Source: Agromyces flavus (GTDB lineage: Bacteria > Actinomycetota > Actinomycetes > Actinomycetales > Microbacteriaceae). From it: a stretch of 64,000 bases of DNA. The notes under the pieces were generated by a model. The model saw only the letters and a list, made by a program, of their open reading frames with translations, ran no database searches and was not told where the DNA came from. Numbering within the stretch: the first letter of the stretch is position 1; the number at the start of each line of letters is the position of its first letter. Shown here one piece after another: positions 53,525 to 62,693 of the stretch. A program made the position numbers and the translations under genes. The stretch is from assembly GCF_900104685.1 (NCBI RefSeq), contig NZ_LT629755.1:1364001-1428000 (forward strand). The letters run 5' to 3'.

Positions 53525-55441
53525 GTGACCACCGCGCCCGCCGACCCGATGATCGGCCGTCTCATCGACGGCCGGTATCAGGTGCGCTCGCGCATCGCGC
53601 GCGGCGGCATGGCGACCGTGTACCTCGCGACCGACCTCCGCCTCGAGCGGCGCGTCGCGATCAAGGTGATGCACGGACACCTCGCCGACGACAACACGTT
53701 CAAGACGCGATTCGTCCAGGAGGCGCGCTCCGCGGCGCGCCTGGCGCACCCGAACGTCGTGAACGTCTTCGACCAGGGCCAGGACGCCGACATGGCGTAC
53801 CTCGTCATGGAGTACCTGCCCGGCATCACGCTGCGCGACCTCCTCAAGGACTACAAGCGCCTCACGCCCGAGCAGACCGTCGACATCCTCGATGCGGTGC
53901 TCGCCGGTCTCGCCGCAGCGCACAAGGCCGGCATCGTGCACCGAGACCTCAAGCCCGAGAACGTGCTCCTCGCCGACGACGGGCGCATCAAGCTCGGCGA
54001 CTTCGGGCTCGCGCGTGCGGCGAGCGCCAACACGGCGACCGGGCAGGCGCTGCTCGGCACGATCGCATACCTCTCCCCCGAGCTCGTGACGCGGGGCGTG
54101 GCAGATGCGCGCAGCGACATCTACGCGCTGGGCATCATGGCGTACGAGATGCTCACCGGCGAGCAGCCGTACGTCGGCGAGGCGCCCATGCAGATCGCAT
54201 ACCAGCACGCGAACGAGTCCGTGCCCGCTCCGAGCACACGCACCCCCTCGGTGCCCGCCGAACTCGACGAGATCGTGCTGTGGGCGACGTCGCGCGATCC
54301 CGATGAGCGCCCGGCCGACGCGCGCATCATGCTCGAACGGCTCCGCGAACTCGAGCCGGCGCTCCGGGCGGCCCATCCGCGGACGGCCGCCGGAGACACC
54401 GCGGTCATCGGCGCGATCGACGCGGCACCGACGGCCGAGACGCGTGTGCTGGCCTCGACCGGCCGCCTCGTCGCCCCGGCAGGGACCGCGGTCGACGATG
54501 GCGGCGACACGGGCGACGCGGTGACGCTCGCGCGCACGTCGAGCGCCCGGCGCCGACGCGGCTATTGGCTGCTCGCACTCGTGCTGCTCCTGACCGGCCT
54601 CGCAGCGGGCACCGGATGGTACTTCGGCGCCGGACCGGGGTCGCTCGCGACCGTGCCCGACACGACCGGAATGCTGCCCGACACCGCGACGCAGGTGCTC
54701 CAGGAGGCGGGATTCGAGGTCGAGCCCGCCGAGCGCAACGACCCGCTGATCCCCGCAGGCCAGGTCTCCGGCACCGACCCCGAGGACGGCGCACTCGCCC
54801 GCCGCGGGTCGACCGTACAGCTCTTCGTCTCGCTGGGCCCGCAGATCCTCGACGTGCCGCAGGTCGTCGGCCTGCCCGAGGCCGACGCACGCACGGCCCT
54901 CGAGGCGTTCGCCGTCGCGGAGGACTCAGCGAAGCAGTTCTCGGCCGACGTCGCGGCCGGCGCGGTGATCGCCGTGCTCGACGGCGACGGCGCACCGATC
55001 CCCGCGACCTACCCCGAGCGCGGGGCCATCACGCTCGTCGTCTCGGTCGGGCCCGTCCCGCCGGTAGAGGGGCTCGCGGTGGGCGAGGCCGAGACGCGCC
55101 TGAAGGACGCCGGACTCGTCGTCGAGTACGCCGATCCCCAGTTCAGCAACGAGGTCGCGATCGACGTGGTGATCACGGCCGACTGGCTCGACGACCCGAT
55201 GAACCCGGGCGACACCGTGCGCCTCACCGTCTCGAAGGGCCCCGATCTCATCGAGGTCCCGAACGTGGTCACTGGCCAGACCATCGCGCAGGCTCGTGCG
55301 CAGCTCGAGGCGGCCGGTTTCGCGGTCGCGTCGAACGTGCCGCCGTTCCTCGAGGGCGCAGTGGTCGCCTCAGTGCAGAGCCCGGCTGCCGGCGAGAAGG
55401 TCGCCCGTGGCAGCGAGGTCACGGTCAACTTCCAGCCGTAG
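53525..55441 (+). CDS. pknL: PASTA-domain serine/threonine kinase (PknL position)
   Basis: Membrane kinase that senses cell-wall fragments. The 638 residues carry a kinase domain (about 12-275) with GGMATVY, catalytic lysine K47, HRDLKPEN (139-146) and DFG (159-161), then a juxtamembrane linker, a membrane helix (about 347-367) and four PASTA repeats (about 376-638). In M. tuberculosis PknL lacks PASTA domains and PknB has them; synteny with Rv2175c and aroG supports a PknL-type placement, but function may be closer to PknB. Leaderless. Confidence 0.9.
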   Translation: MTTAPADPMIGRLIDGRYQVRSRIARGGMATVYLATDLRLERRVAIKVMHGHLADDNTFKTRFVQEARSAARLAHPNVVNVFDQGQDADMAYLVMEYLPGITLRDLLKDYKRLTPEQTVDILDAVLAGLAAAHKAGIVHRDLKPENVLLADDGRIKLGDFGLARAASANTATGQALLGTIAYLSPELVTRGVADARSDIYALGIMAYEMLTGEQPYVGEAPMQIAYQHANESVPAPSTRTPSVPAELDEIVLWATSRDPDERPADARIMLERLRELEPALRAAHPRTAAGDTAVIGAIDAAPTAETRVLASTGRLVAPAGTAVDDGGDTGDAVTLARTSSARRRRGYWLLALVLLLTGLAAGTGWYFGAGPGSLATVPDTTGMLPDTATQVLQEAGFEVEPAERNDPLIPAGQVSGTDPEDGALARRGSTVQLFVSLGPQILDVPQVVGLPEADARTALEAFAVAEDSAKQFSADVAAGAVIAVLDGDGAPIPATYPERGAITLVVSVGPVPPVEGLAVGEAETRLKDAGLVVEYADPQFSNEVAIDVVITADWLDDPMNPGDTVRLTVSKGPDLIEVPNVVTGQTIAQARAQLEAAGFAVASNVPPFLEGAVVASVQSPAAGEKVARGSEVTVNFQP

Positions 55442-55475
55442 CGGCCGGGCCCGATGCACCGAAGGCCGGGCGCGT

Positions 55476-56846
55476 TCAGCGCGCCGCGAGCTCCTCGGCC
55501 ACCAGGAACGCCAGCTCGAGCGACTGCATGTGGTTCAGTCGCGGGTCGCACAGCGACTCGTACCGGGTGGCGAGCGTCTCCTCGTCGATGTGCTCGGAGC
55601 CGCCGAGGCACTCGGTGACGTCGTCGCCCGTGAGCTCGACGTGGATGCCGCCCGGGTGCGTGCCCGCCGCACGATGCGCCTCGAAGAACCCCTTGACCTC
55701 GTCGACCACGTCGTCGAAGCGCCGCGTCTTGTAGCCGGTGGGCGTCGTGATGCCGTTGCCGTGCATCGGGTCGGTCACCCACAACGGATTCGCGCCGCTG
55801 CGTGTGATCGCCTCGAGCAGCGGAGGCAGCGCATCGCGGATCTTCCCCGCGCCCATCCGTGTGATGAACGTGAGTCGCCCCGGCTCGCGGTTCGGATCGA
55901 GCTTCTCGACCAACTCGAGCATGACCTCGGGGGTCGTGGTCGGGCCGAGCTTGACGCCGATCGGGTTGCGCACTCGGGAGAGGAAGTCGACGTGCGCGCC
56001 GTCGAGCTCGCGCGTGCGCTCGCCGATCCAGATGAAGTGCGCCGACGTGTTGTACGGCGTGCCGGTGCGCGAGTCGATCCGCGTCATCGGGCGCTCGTAG
56101 TCCATGAGCAGGCCCTCGTGGCCCGTGTAGAACTCGGTGCGCTTGAGCTCGTCGAAGTCGGCGCCGCACGCGTCCATGAACTTCACGGCCCGGTCGATCT
56201 CGCGCGCGAGCTTCTCGTACCGGACGTTGGCGGGGTTGGCGGCGAAGCCCTGGTTCCAGGCGTGCACCTGGCGCAGGTCGGCGAAGCCGCCCTGCGTGAA
56301 CGCGCGGATCAGGTTCAGCGTGGACGCCGCCATGTGGTAGCCCTGCAGCAGGCGTGACGGGTCGGCCGCCCGCGATTCGGGCGTGAAGTCGTACCCGTTC
56401 ACGATGTCGCCGCGGTAGGCGGGCAGCGTGACATCGCCGCGGGTCTCGGTGTCGCTCGAGCGGGGCTTGGCGAACTGGCCCGCCATCCGCCCCATCTTCA
56501 CGACGGGCATCGACGCACCGTACGTCAGCACGACCGCCATCTGCAGCACGGTCTTCACGCGATTGCGGATCTGGTCGGCGGTCGCCCCCGCGAAGGTCTC
56601 GGCGCAGTCGCCGCCCTGCAGGAGGAAGGCCTCGCCGCGCGATGCGGCCGCCAGGCGATCGCGGAGCATGTCGACCTCGCCGGCGAACACGAGGGGCGGC
56701 AGCGTCGCCAGTTCAGCGGACGCCGCGTGGGCCGCCTCGGGATCGGGCCAGGACGGCTGCTGCTTGATCGGCAGGGTGCGCCAATAGTCGAGGCCCGCGA
56801 TCACGGAGGGATCTGCGTTCACGATGGGCTCGACGAGCTGTACCAC
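55476..56846 (-). CDS. aroG: class II DAHP synthase (first step of shikimate pathway)
   Basis: Condenses phosphoenolpyruvate and erythrose-4-phosphate. From GTG 56846 it has 456 residues. It contains LPPLVFAGEVDMLRDRL, FLLQGGDCAETF, MPVVKMGRMAGQFAKPRSSD, and WVTDPMHGNGI, with GGIHVELTGDDVTECLGG near the end, all class II (plant-type) motifs. The start follows AGGA. An upstream ATG would add 19 residues of proline-rich sequence and is less likely. Same position as Rv2178c in M. tuberculosis. Confidence 0.95.
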   Translation of the reverse strand: MVQLVEPIVNADPSVIAGLDYWRTLPIKQQPSWPDPEAAHAASAELATLPPLVFAGEVDMLRDRLAAASRGEAFLLQGGDCAETFAGATADQIRNRVKTVLQMAVVLTYGASMPVVKMGRMAGQFAKPRSSDTETRGDVTLPAYRGDIVNGYDFTPESRAADPSRLLQGYHMAASTLNLIRAFTQGGFADLRQVHAWNQGFAANPANVRYEKLAREIDRAVKFMDACGADFDELKRTEFYTGHEGLLMDYERPMTRIDSRTGTPYNTSAHFIWIGERTRELDGAHVDFLSRVRNPIGVKLGPTTTPEVMLELVEKLDPNREPGRLTFITRMGAGKIRDALPPLLEAITRSGANPLWVTDPMHGNGITTPTGYKTRRFDDVVDEVKGFFEAHRAAGTHPGGIHVELTGDDVTECLGGSEHIDEETLATRYESLCDPRLNHMQSLELAFLVAEELAAR

Positions 56847-56924
56847 TTGGTGTCCTGGGGGTTCGGGCGCGGTGCGCGCGGAGAAAGGGAAGGGGCGCCG
56901 CACGGGGGCGACGCCGTACCCGCC

Positions 56925-56930
56925 AGCCTA
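56925..56930 (-). promoter_or_regulatory. -10 box of aroG overlapping the plsC stop
   Basis: TAGGCT on the minus strand whose first three bases are the TAG stop of the acyltransferase gene. It predicts a leader of about 72 bases. Confidence 0.45.
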
Positions 56931-57617
56931 CCGCGACTGCGGAGCGCGTTGCTCCCGGACGGTGCTCGCGTAGACGTCGACATACGGCTGGCTGCTGAGC
57001 GCCCGCAGGTCGTAGACGAGCTCGTCCGTCACGGAGCGCAACACGAACCGATCGCCCTCCATGCCGTGGAAGCGGCTGAAGTCGAGGGCGTCCCCGAACA
57101 CGATGCCCACGCGCCGGACCTTCGGCAGCCGAGTGCCGATCGGCATGACCTCGGCCGTCCCGATCATCGCGACGGGGACCACCGGGACCCCGGCCTCGAG
57201 CACCATCCGGGCCACGCCAGTCCGACCGCGGTACAGGCGTCCGTCGGGGCTGCGCGTGCCCTCGGGGTAGATGCCGAGGATGCGTCCCTCGCCCAGCACC
57301 CGGAGACCCGTGTTGAGCGACGCCTCCGACGCCTTGCCGCCCGAGCGGTCGATCGGCAGCTGCCCGGCGGCCTGGAAGAAGACGCGGGTCGCCCATCCCT
57401 TGAGGCCCTTGCCGGTGAAGTACTCGCTCTTGGCGAGGAAGACGACCGGACGGTCGACGACGAGCGGCAGGAAGATCGAGTCGATGAAGGACAGGTGGTT
57501 CGAGGCCAGGATGACCGGGCCGTCCTTGGGCACGTTCTCGAGTCCGACGACCCACGGCCGGAAGATCGCGAGGAGGATCGGGCCGACCACGATGTGCTTC
57601 ATGATCCAGTAGAACAC
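56928..57617 (-). CDS. 1-acyl-glycerol-3-phosphate acyltransferase (PlsC family)
   Basis: Membrane acyltransferase that makes phosphatidic acid. From GTG 57617 (GGAGG before it) it has 229 residues, with a hydrophobic N-terminus (about 4-20), the catalytic NHLSFID (40-46, NHx4D), PEGTRS (118-123) and VPVAMIGTAEVMP. Its substrate position (sn-2) is the family assumption. It stands between glucokinase and aroG, which is a frequent actinobacterial order. Confidence 0.9.
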   Translation of the reverse strand: MFYWIMKHIVVGPILLAIFRPWVVGLENVPKDGPVILASNHLSFIDSIFLPLVVDRPVVFLAKSEYFTGKGLKGWATRVFFQAAGQLPIDRSGGKASEASLNTGLRVLGEGRILGIYPEGTRSPDGRLYRGRTGVARMVLEAGVPVVPVAMIGTAEVMPIGTRLPKVRRVGIVFGDALDFSRFHGMEGDRFVLRSVTDELVYDLRALSSQPYVDVYASTVREQRAPQSR

Positions 57618-57651
57618 CGGTGTCCTCCGTCTCGCCGAACGCCCGGCAGCC

Positions 57652-57657
57652 AGCCTA
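57652..57657 (-). promoter_or_regulatory. candidate -10 box of the plsC gene
   Basis: TAGGCT on the minus strand, predicting a leader of about 28 bases containing GGAGG. Confidence 0.4.
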
Positions 57658-57669
57658 GTGCGCGACCGC

Positions 57670-58623
57670 TCAGGCGTGCTCCTCGACCCAGAGCCGAGCC
57701 AGGTCGGCAGCGCCCACCACGCCCGCGTCGTTGACGAGCTCGGCGATGACGAAGTCGGGCTCGGGGTGGTAGCCCCGCGCCGGAAGGTGCTCGAGGAAGG
57801 CCTCGCGGATGGGGGCGAGCAGCAGCTCGCCGGCGACCGCGACGCCGCCGCCGAAGACGAACCGCTGGGGGTCGAGCACCGCCGACAGGCTCGCCGACGC
57901 CTGGCCGAGCCACTGGCCGAGCTGGCGCAGCGCCGCGACCGCGCCCGGATCCTCGGCCCCGATGAGACCGCCCACGATGGCGCCGTCCAGGGCGCCGTGC
58001 GCCTCGCGGGCGCGCGCGAGCGCCTGCCCGATCCCGCCGGCGTCGGCGATCTCGTTGGCCATGCGGAGGAGCGCCCGACCCGACCCGTACTGCTCGAGGC
58101 ATCCGTGCTGCCCGCAGCCGCACGCGATGCCGTTCGGCACGATCCGGACGTGGCCGAGCTCGGCGCCGGCGCCGAAGCCGCCACGGAAGAGACGATCGCC
58201 GGCGACGATGGCGCCGCCGACGCCGGTGCCGATCGTGAGCATGACCATGTCGCTCACCATCCGGCCCGCGCCGAACCGGAACTCGGCCCAGCCGGCGGCA
58301 TTGGCGTCGTTCTCGACGACCACGGAGGCGCCGACGCGCGCTTCGAGCTTCTCGCGGAAGGGCTCGTTGCGCCAGTCGATGTTCGGCGCGTAGTAGACCG
58401 TCGACTGCGCGGCGTCGATGAAGCCGGCGGCAGCGACGCCGACCGCGGAGATCTCGGCATCGACGGACAGCGCGCGGATCATCTCGACCACGGCGTCCTC
58501 GAGCGCCGCGGCGTCGCCGGCCGGCGTGGGGACCCGCTCCGAGCGCACGATCGCGCCGAGCTCGTCGACCACGGCCCCGGCGATCTTGGTGCCGCCGATG
58601 TCGATGCCGATCGCAAGCGCCAA
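57670..58623 (-). CDS. glk: ROK-family glucokinase
   Basis: Phosphorylates glucose. From TTG 58623 (AAAGG before it) it has 317 residues, the same length as Streptomyces GlkA. Nucleotide-binding IGIDIGGTKIAG (5-16), catalytic aspartate in ENDANAAG (about 106), and the ROK zinc motif CGCGQHGC (168-175). A GTG 14 codons upstream is possible but lacks a good ribosome site. In streptomycetes GlkA mediates carbon repression; that is not shown here. Divergent from the acyl-CoA synthetase gene. Confidence 0.9.
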   Translation of the reverse strand: MALAIGIDIGGTKIAGAVVDELGAIVRSERVPTPAGDAAALEDAVVEMIRALSVDAEISAVGVAAAGFIDAAQSTVYYAPNIDWRNEPFREKLEARVGASVVVENDANAAGWAEFRFGAGRMVSDMVMLTIGTGVGGAIVAGDRLFRGGFGAGAELGHVRIVPNGIACGCGQHGCLEQYGSGRALLRMANEIADAGGIGQALARAREAHGALDGAIVGGLIGAEDPGAVAALRQLGQWLGQASASLSAVLDPQRFVFGGGVAVAGELLLAPIREAFLEHLPARGYHPEPDFVIAELVNDAGVVGAADLARLWVEEHA

Positions 58624-58694
58624 TTGGGGGGCCTTTCGGAGTGGGATCGTTTGGAGGGGGTGCACAAGCGTCCCGAGGCTGCCGGGGGCGCACC

Positions 58695-58709
58695 GACTAG
58701 AGTGTAGTC
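58695..58709. promoter_or_regulatory. overlapping divergent -10s between glk and the acyl-CoA synthetase gene
   Basis: GACTA-GAGTG-TAGTC, a perfect 5-bp inverted repeat. It contains TAGAGT on the plus strand (58698-58703) and TACACT on the minus strand (58706-58701), so both promoters share one DNA segment and cannot easily fire together. It may also be an operator. Confidence 0.5.
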
Positions 58710-58775
58710 AACCCCAATGCCGAGGTTCGTGCGGCCCCGACGGATGTGCGACCTCCCGGTGCCGAAGGAGCTACC

Positions 58776-60611
<1,836 letters not shown>

Positions 60612-60623
60612 CGATCTCCGCAC

Positions 60624-60662
60624 GACGACGGGGCTCCGCGGTCATCGCGGAGCCCCGTCGTC
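60624..60662. terminator. bidirectional terminator between the acyl-CoA synthetase gene and def
   Basis: A perfect 17-bp stem (arms 60624-60640 and 60646-60662, starting GACGACGGGGCTCCGCG) with a 5-base loop. It lies between two convergent genes and can stop both. Confidence 0.85.
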
Positions 60663-60707
60663 ATCCGGTGCGGCGAGCGGATGTCGCATCCGCCCGTCCC
60701 TCGTGAT

Positions 60708-61199
60708 TCAGAACCAGTCGGACTCGCGGACGGCGCGCATCGCCGCGCGGCGCTCGTCCTTCTCGAGGCGGTCGAGGTAGACGATGCCGTCGAGGTGATC
60801 CACCTCGTGCTGGAGCGCCTGCGCCATGAGCCCCTCCCCCGCGATCTCGACGACGTTGCCGTCGAGGTCGATGCCGCGGACGCGCGCGAAGGGTCGCCTC
60901 GGCGTCTTGTGCCAGAGTCCGGGCACCGAGAGGCATCCCTCGTCGACGAGCTCGACCTCGCCCGAGGCCTCGACGATCTCGGGGTTGATCACGTAGCCGA
61001 CCTCGCCGTCGACGTTGTAGCTGAACACGCGCAGGTTCACGCCGATCTGGGGCGCGGCGACCCCGGCGCGACCGGGCAGCCTCACGCTGTCGACGAGGTC
61101 GTCGACGAGGCCCCGCACCCGGTCGTCGACCTGGTCGACGGGCGCGGAGACGGTCTTCAGGACGGGGTCGCCGAACAGGCGAATGGGACGTTCCGGCAA
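60708..61199 (-). CDS. def: peptide deformylase
   Basis: Metal hydrolase that removes the formyl group from nascent proteins. From TTG 61199 (GGAG before it) it has 163 residues with the three signature motifs GVAAPQIG (46-53), EGCLS (87-91, metal cysteine 89) and HEVDH (131-135). A GTG nine codons upstream is less likely because it lacks a ribosome site. It follows the EspI-like gene by 85 bases. Confidence 0.94.
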   Translation of the reverse strand: MPERPIRLFGDPVLKTVSAPVDQVDDRVRGLVDDLVDSVRLPGRAGVAAPQIGVNLRVFSYNVDGEVGYVINPEIVEASGEVELVDEGCLSVPGLWHKTPRRPFARVRGIDLDGNVVEIAGEGLMAQALQHEVDHLDGIVYLDRLEKDERRAAMRAVRESDWF

Positions 61200-61284
61200 T
61201 GCTGCTCCGTGTTCGGGCCCGAGCACGTCGGGCAGGGTTCGGCCCGTGCTCGACGGGCGGGATCATCGTACGTGACCGACGGGC

Positions 61285-62655
61285 TCAGTGCCCGCGCTCG
61301 ACGGGCAGGCCCTCGACGACCAGGGCCGCGAGCTCGCGTGCCGCGTGCTGGGTCACCGGCCGCAGGTCGCTCCAGTGCACGACCGAGCCGGCCGCGAGCT
61401 GCGGATCGTACGGGATCCGCACGATCTCACGGACGCGCGACTGGAAGTGCGCCTCGATCTCGTCAACCTTGACGAGATGCGTGCCCTGTGTGGCCAGGTT
61501 GATCGCGACGACCGCGTTGCGGACGAGTTCGCCGTAGCCGTTGGCCTCGAGCCAGGTGAGCGTCTCGCTCGCCAACCGCGCCTCGTCGACGCTGCCGCCC
61601 GACACGACGACGATCGAGTCGGCGCGCTGGAGCGTCGAACGCATCACCGAGTGCACGATGCCGGTGCCGCAGTCGGTGAGCACGAGCGAGTAGTAGCGGG
61701 CGGCGAGGCCCGCGACGACGTTGTAGTCGTCGGCGTCGAACGCCTCGCTGAGCGTCGGATCGGTGTCGGACGCGAGGATGTCCAGGCGCGTCTCGTCGCG
61801 TGAGACGAACTTGGAGAAGTCGGTGTACCCGCCGATCGACGAGGCCTTCGCGACCACGTCGCGGACCGTCTCGCGGGTCTGGCGGTCGACGCGCTCGGCG
61901 AGCGTGCCGCGGTCGGGATTGGCGTCGATCGCGATCACGCGGTCGTCGCGCGCGTCGGCGAGGGCCATGCCCAGCAGCGCCGTCACCGTGGTCTTGCCGA
62001 CGCCGCCCTTGCGCGTGAGCACCGGCACGAACCGCGCGCCGCCCTCGAAGCGGCGTCGGATCCGCTCGTTCATGGCCTTGTGGGCTCGCACCTTCGCCGA
62101 GTCGCCGAGGTTGACGACGTGCAGCGTCGCCTCGTAGAGGAAGCGGTTGAGCCCGCCCTGCGGCGCGGGACGCGTGGTGCGGTTGAGGTCGATCAACCGG
62201 TCGGGCGTGAGCGAATCGGGCGTCTCGGGCAGTTCGGCGGGGAGGAGGTCGCTCGTGGCCTCCTCGACGATCGCCACGTGGGCGCCGGTGTCGGTGGTCA
62301 CGCGCTCGCGGCGCAGACGCGACGCGTCGGAGGCGAGCAGCGCGCTGTACGGCGAGGCATCGCGTCCGGCCGCGCGCCGGTAGCCGCCGCGCGCCGTGGA
62401 CGACGCCAGTACCTCGACCGAGGTCGTGCCCGTGGTGACGGCACCGAGGTCACCCGGGTCGACCGCCACGTCGTCGATGGCCACGGCGACCTCGTCGTCG
62501 GGCATCTGCGGCGCCGGCGCGGGCGGCAGGTCGACGCGGACGTCGACCGTCTCGCGGTCGGCCGCGTGCGCTCCACCGCCCTCGGCGGGGCGCTCGGTGC
62601 TGCGGGAACGTGGGCGGCGGGCGACAGGGCCCGTCTCGTCATCGTGTTCAGCCAC
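61285..62655 (-). CDS. MinD/ParA-like ATPase with long N-terminal extension (EspI-like)
   Basis: Predicted membrane-cycling or partition-type ATPase. The 456-residue protein has a 205-residue low-complexity N-terminus rich in Ala, Arg, Asp and Pro and a C-terminal ATPase with the deviant Walker A KGGVGKTT (216-223), IAIDANPDRGTLAERV and SLVLTDCGTGIVH. The DANPDRGTL segment is typical of the ATPases beside type VII secretion systems. No EsxA/B or EccC gene is near, so the job may differ. GTG start with GAGGAGG upstream; promoter TAGACT on the pyc stop. Confidence 0.82.
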   Translation of the reverse strand: MAEHDDETGPVARRPRSRSTERPAEGGGAHAADRETVDVRVDLPPAPAPQMPDDEVAVAIDDVAVDPGDLGAVTTGTTSVEVLASSTARGGYRRAAGRDASPYSALLASDASRLRRERVTTDTGAHVAIVEEATSDLLPAELPETPDSLTPDRLIDLNRTTRPAPQGGLNRFLYEATLHVVNLGDSAKVRAHKAMNERIRRRFEGGARFVPVLTRKGGVGKTTVTALLGMALADARDDRVIAIDANPDRGTLAERVDRQTRETVRDVVAKASSIGGYTDFSKFVSRDETRLDILASDTDPTLSEAFDADDYNVVAGLAARYYSLVLTDCGTGIVHSVMRSTLQRADSIVVVSGGSVDEARLASETLTWLEANGYGELVRNAVVAINLATQGTHLVKVDEIEAHFQSRVREIVRIPYDPQLAAGSVVHWSDLRPVTQHAARELAALVVEGLPVERGH

Positions 62656-62687
62656 CGATTCCTCCTCGGGGGTGCGGAACGCTCCCG

Positions 62688-62693
62688 AGTCTA
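62688..62693 (-). promoter_or_regulatory. -10 box of the EspI-like gene overlapping the pyc stop
   Basis: TAGACT on the minus strand; the TAG is the pyc stop codon. Predicted start near 62681, leader about 25 bases with GAGGAGG. Confidence 0.45.

Noticed and set aside
55442..55475. Terminator between the kinase and aroG.
   Set aside because: GGCCGGGC occurs twice as a direct rather than inverted repeat, so no stable hairpin forms.
61220..61252. Inverted repeat CGAGCACG ... CGTGCTCG upstream of def as a terminator or riboswitch.
   Set aside because: Only eight base pairs with a 17-base loop and no downstream T-run; too weak to call.
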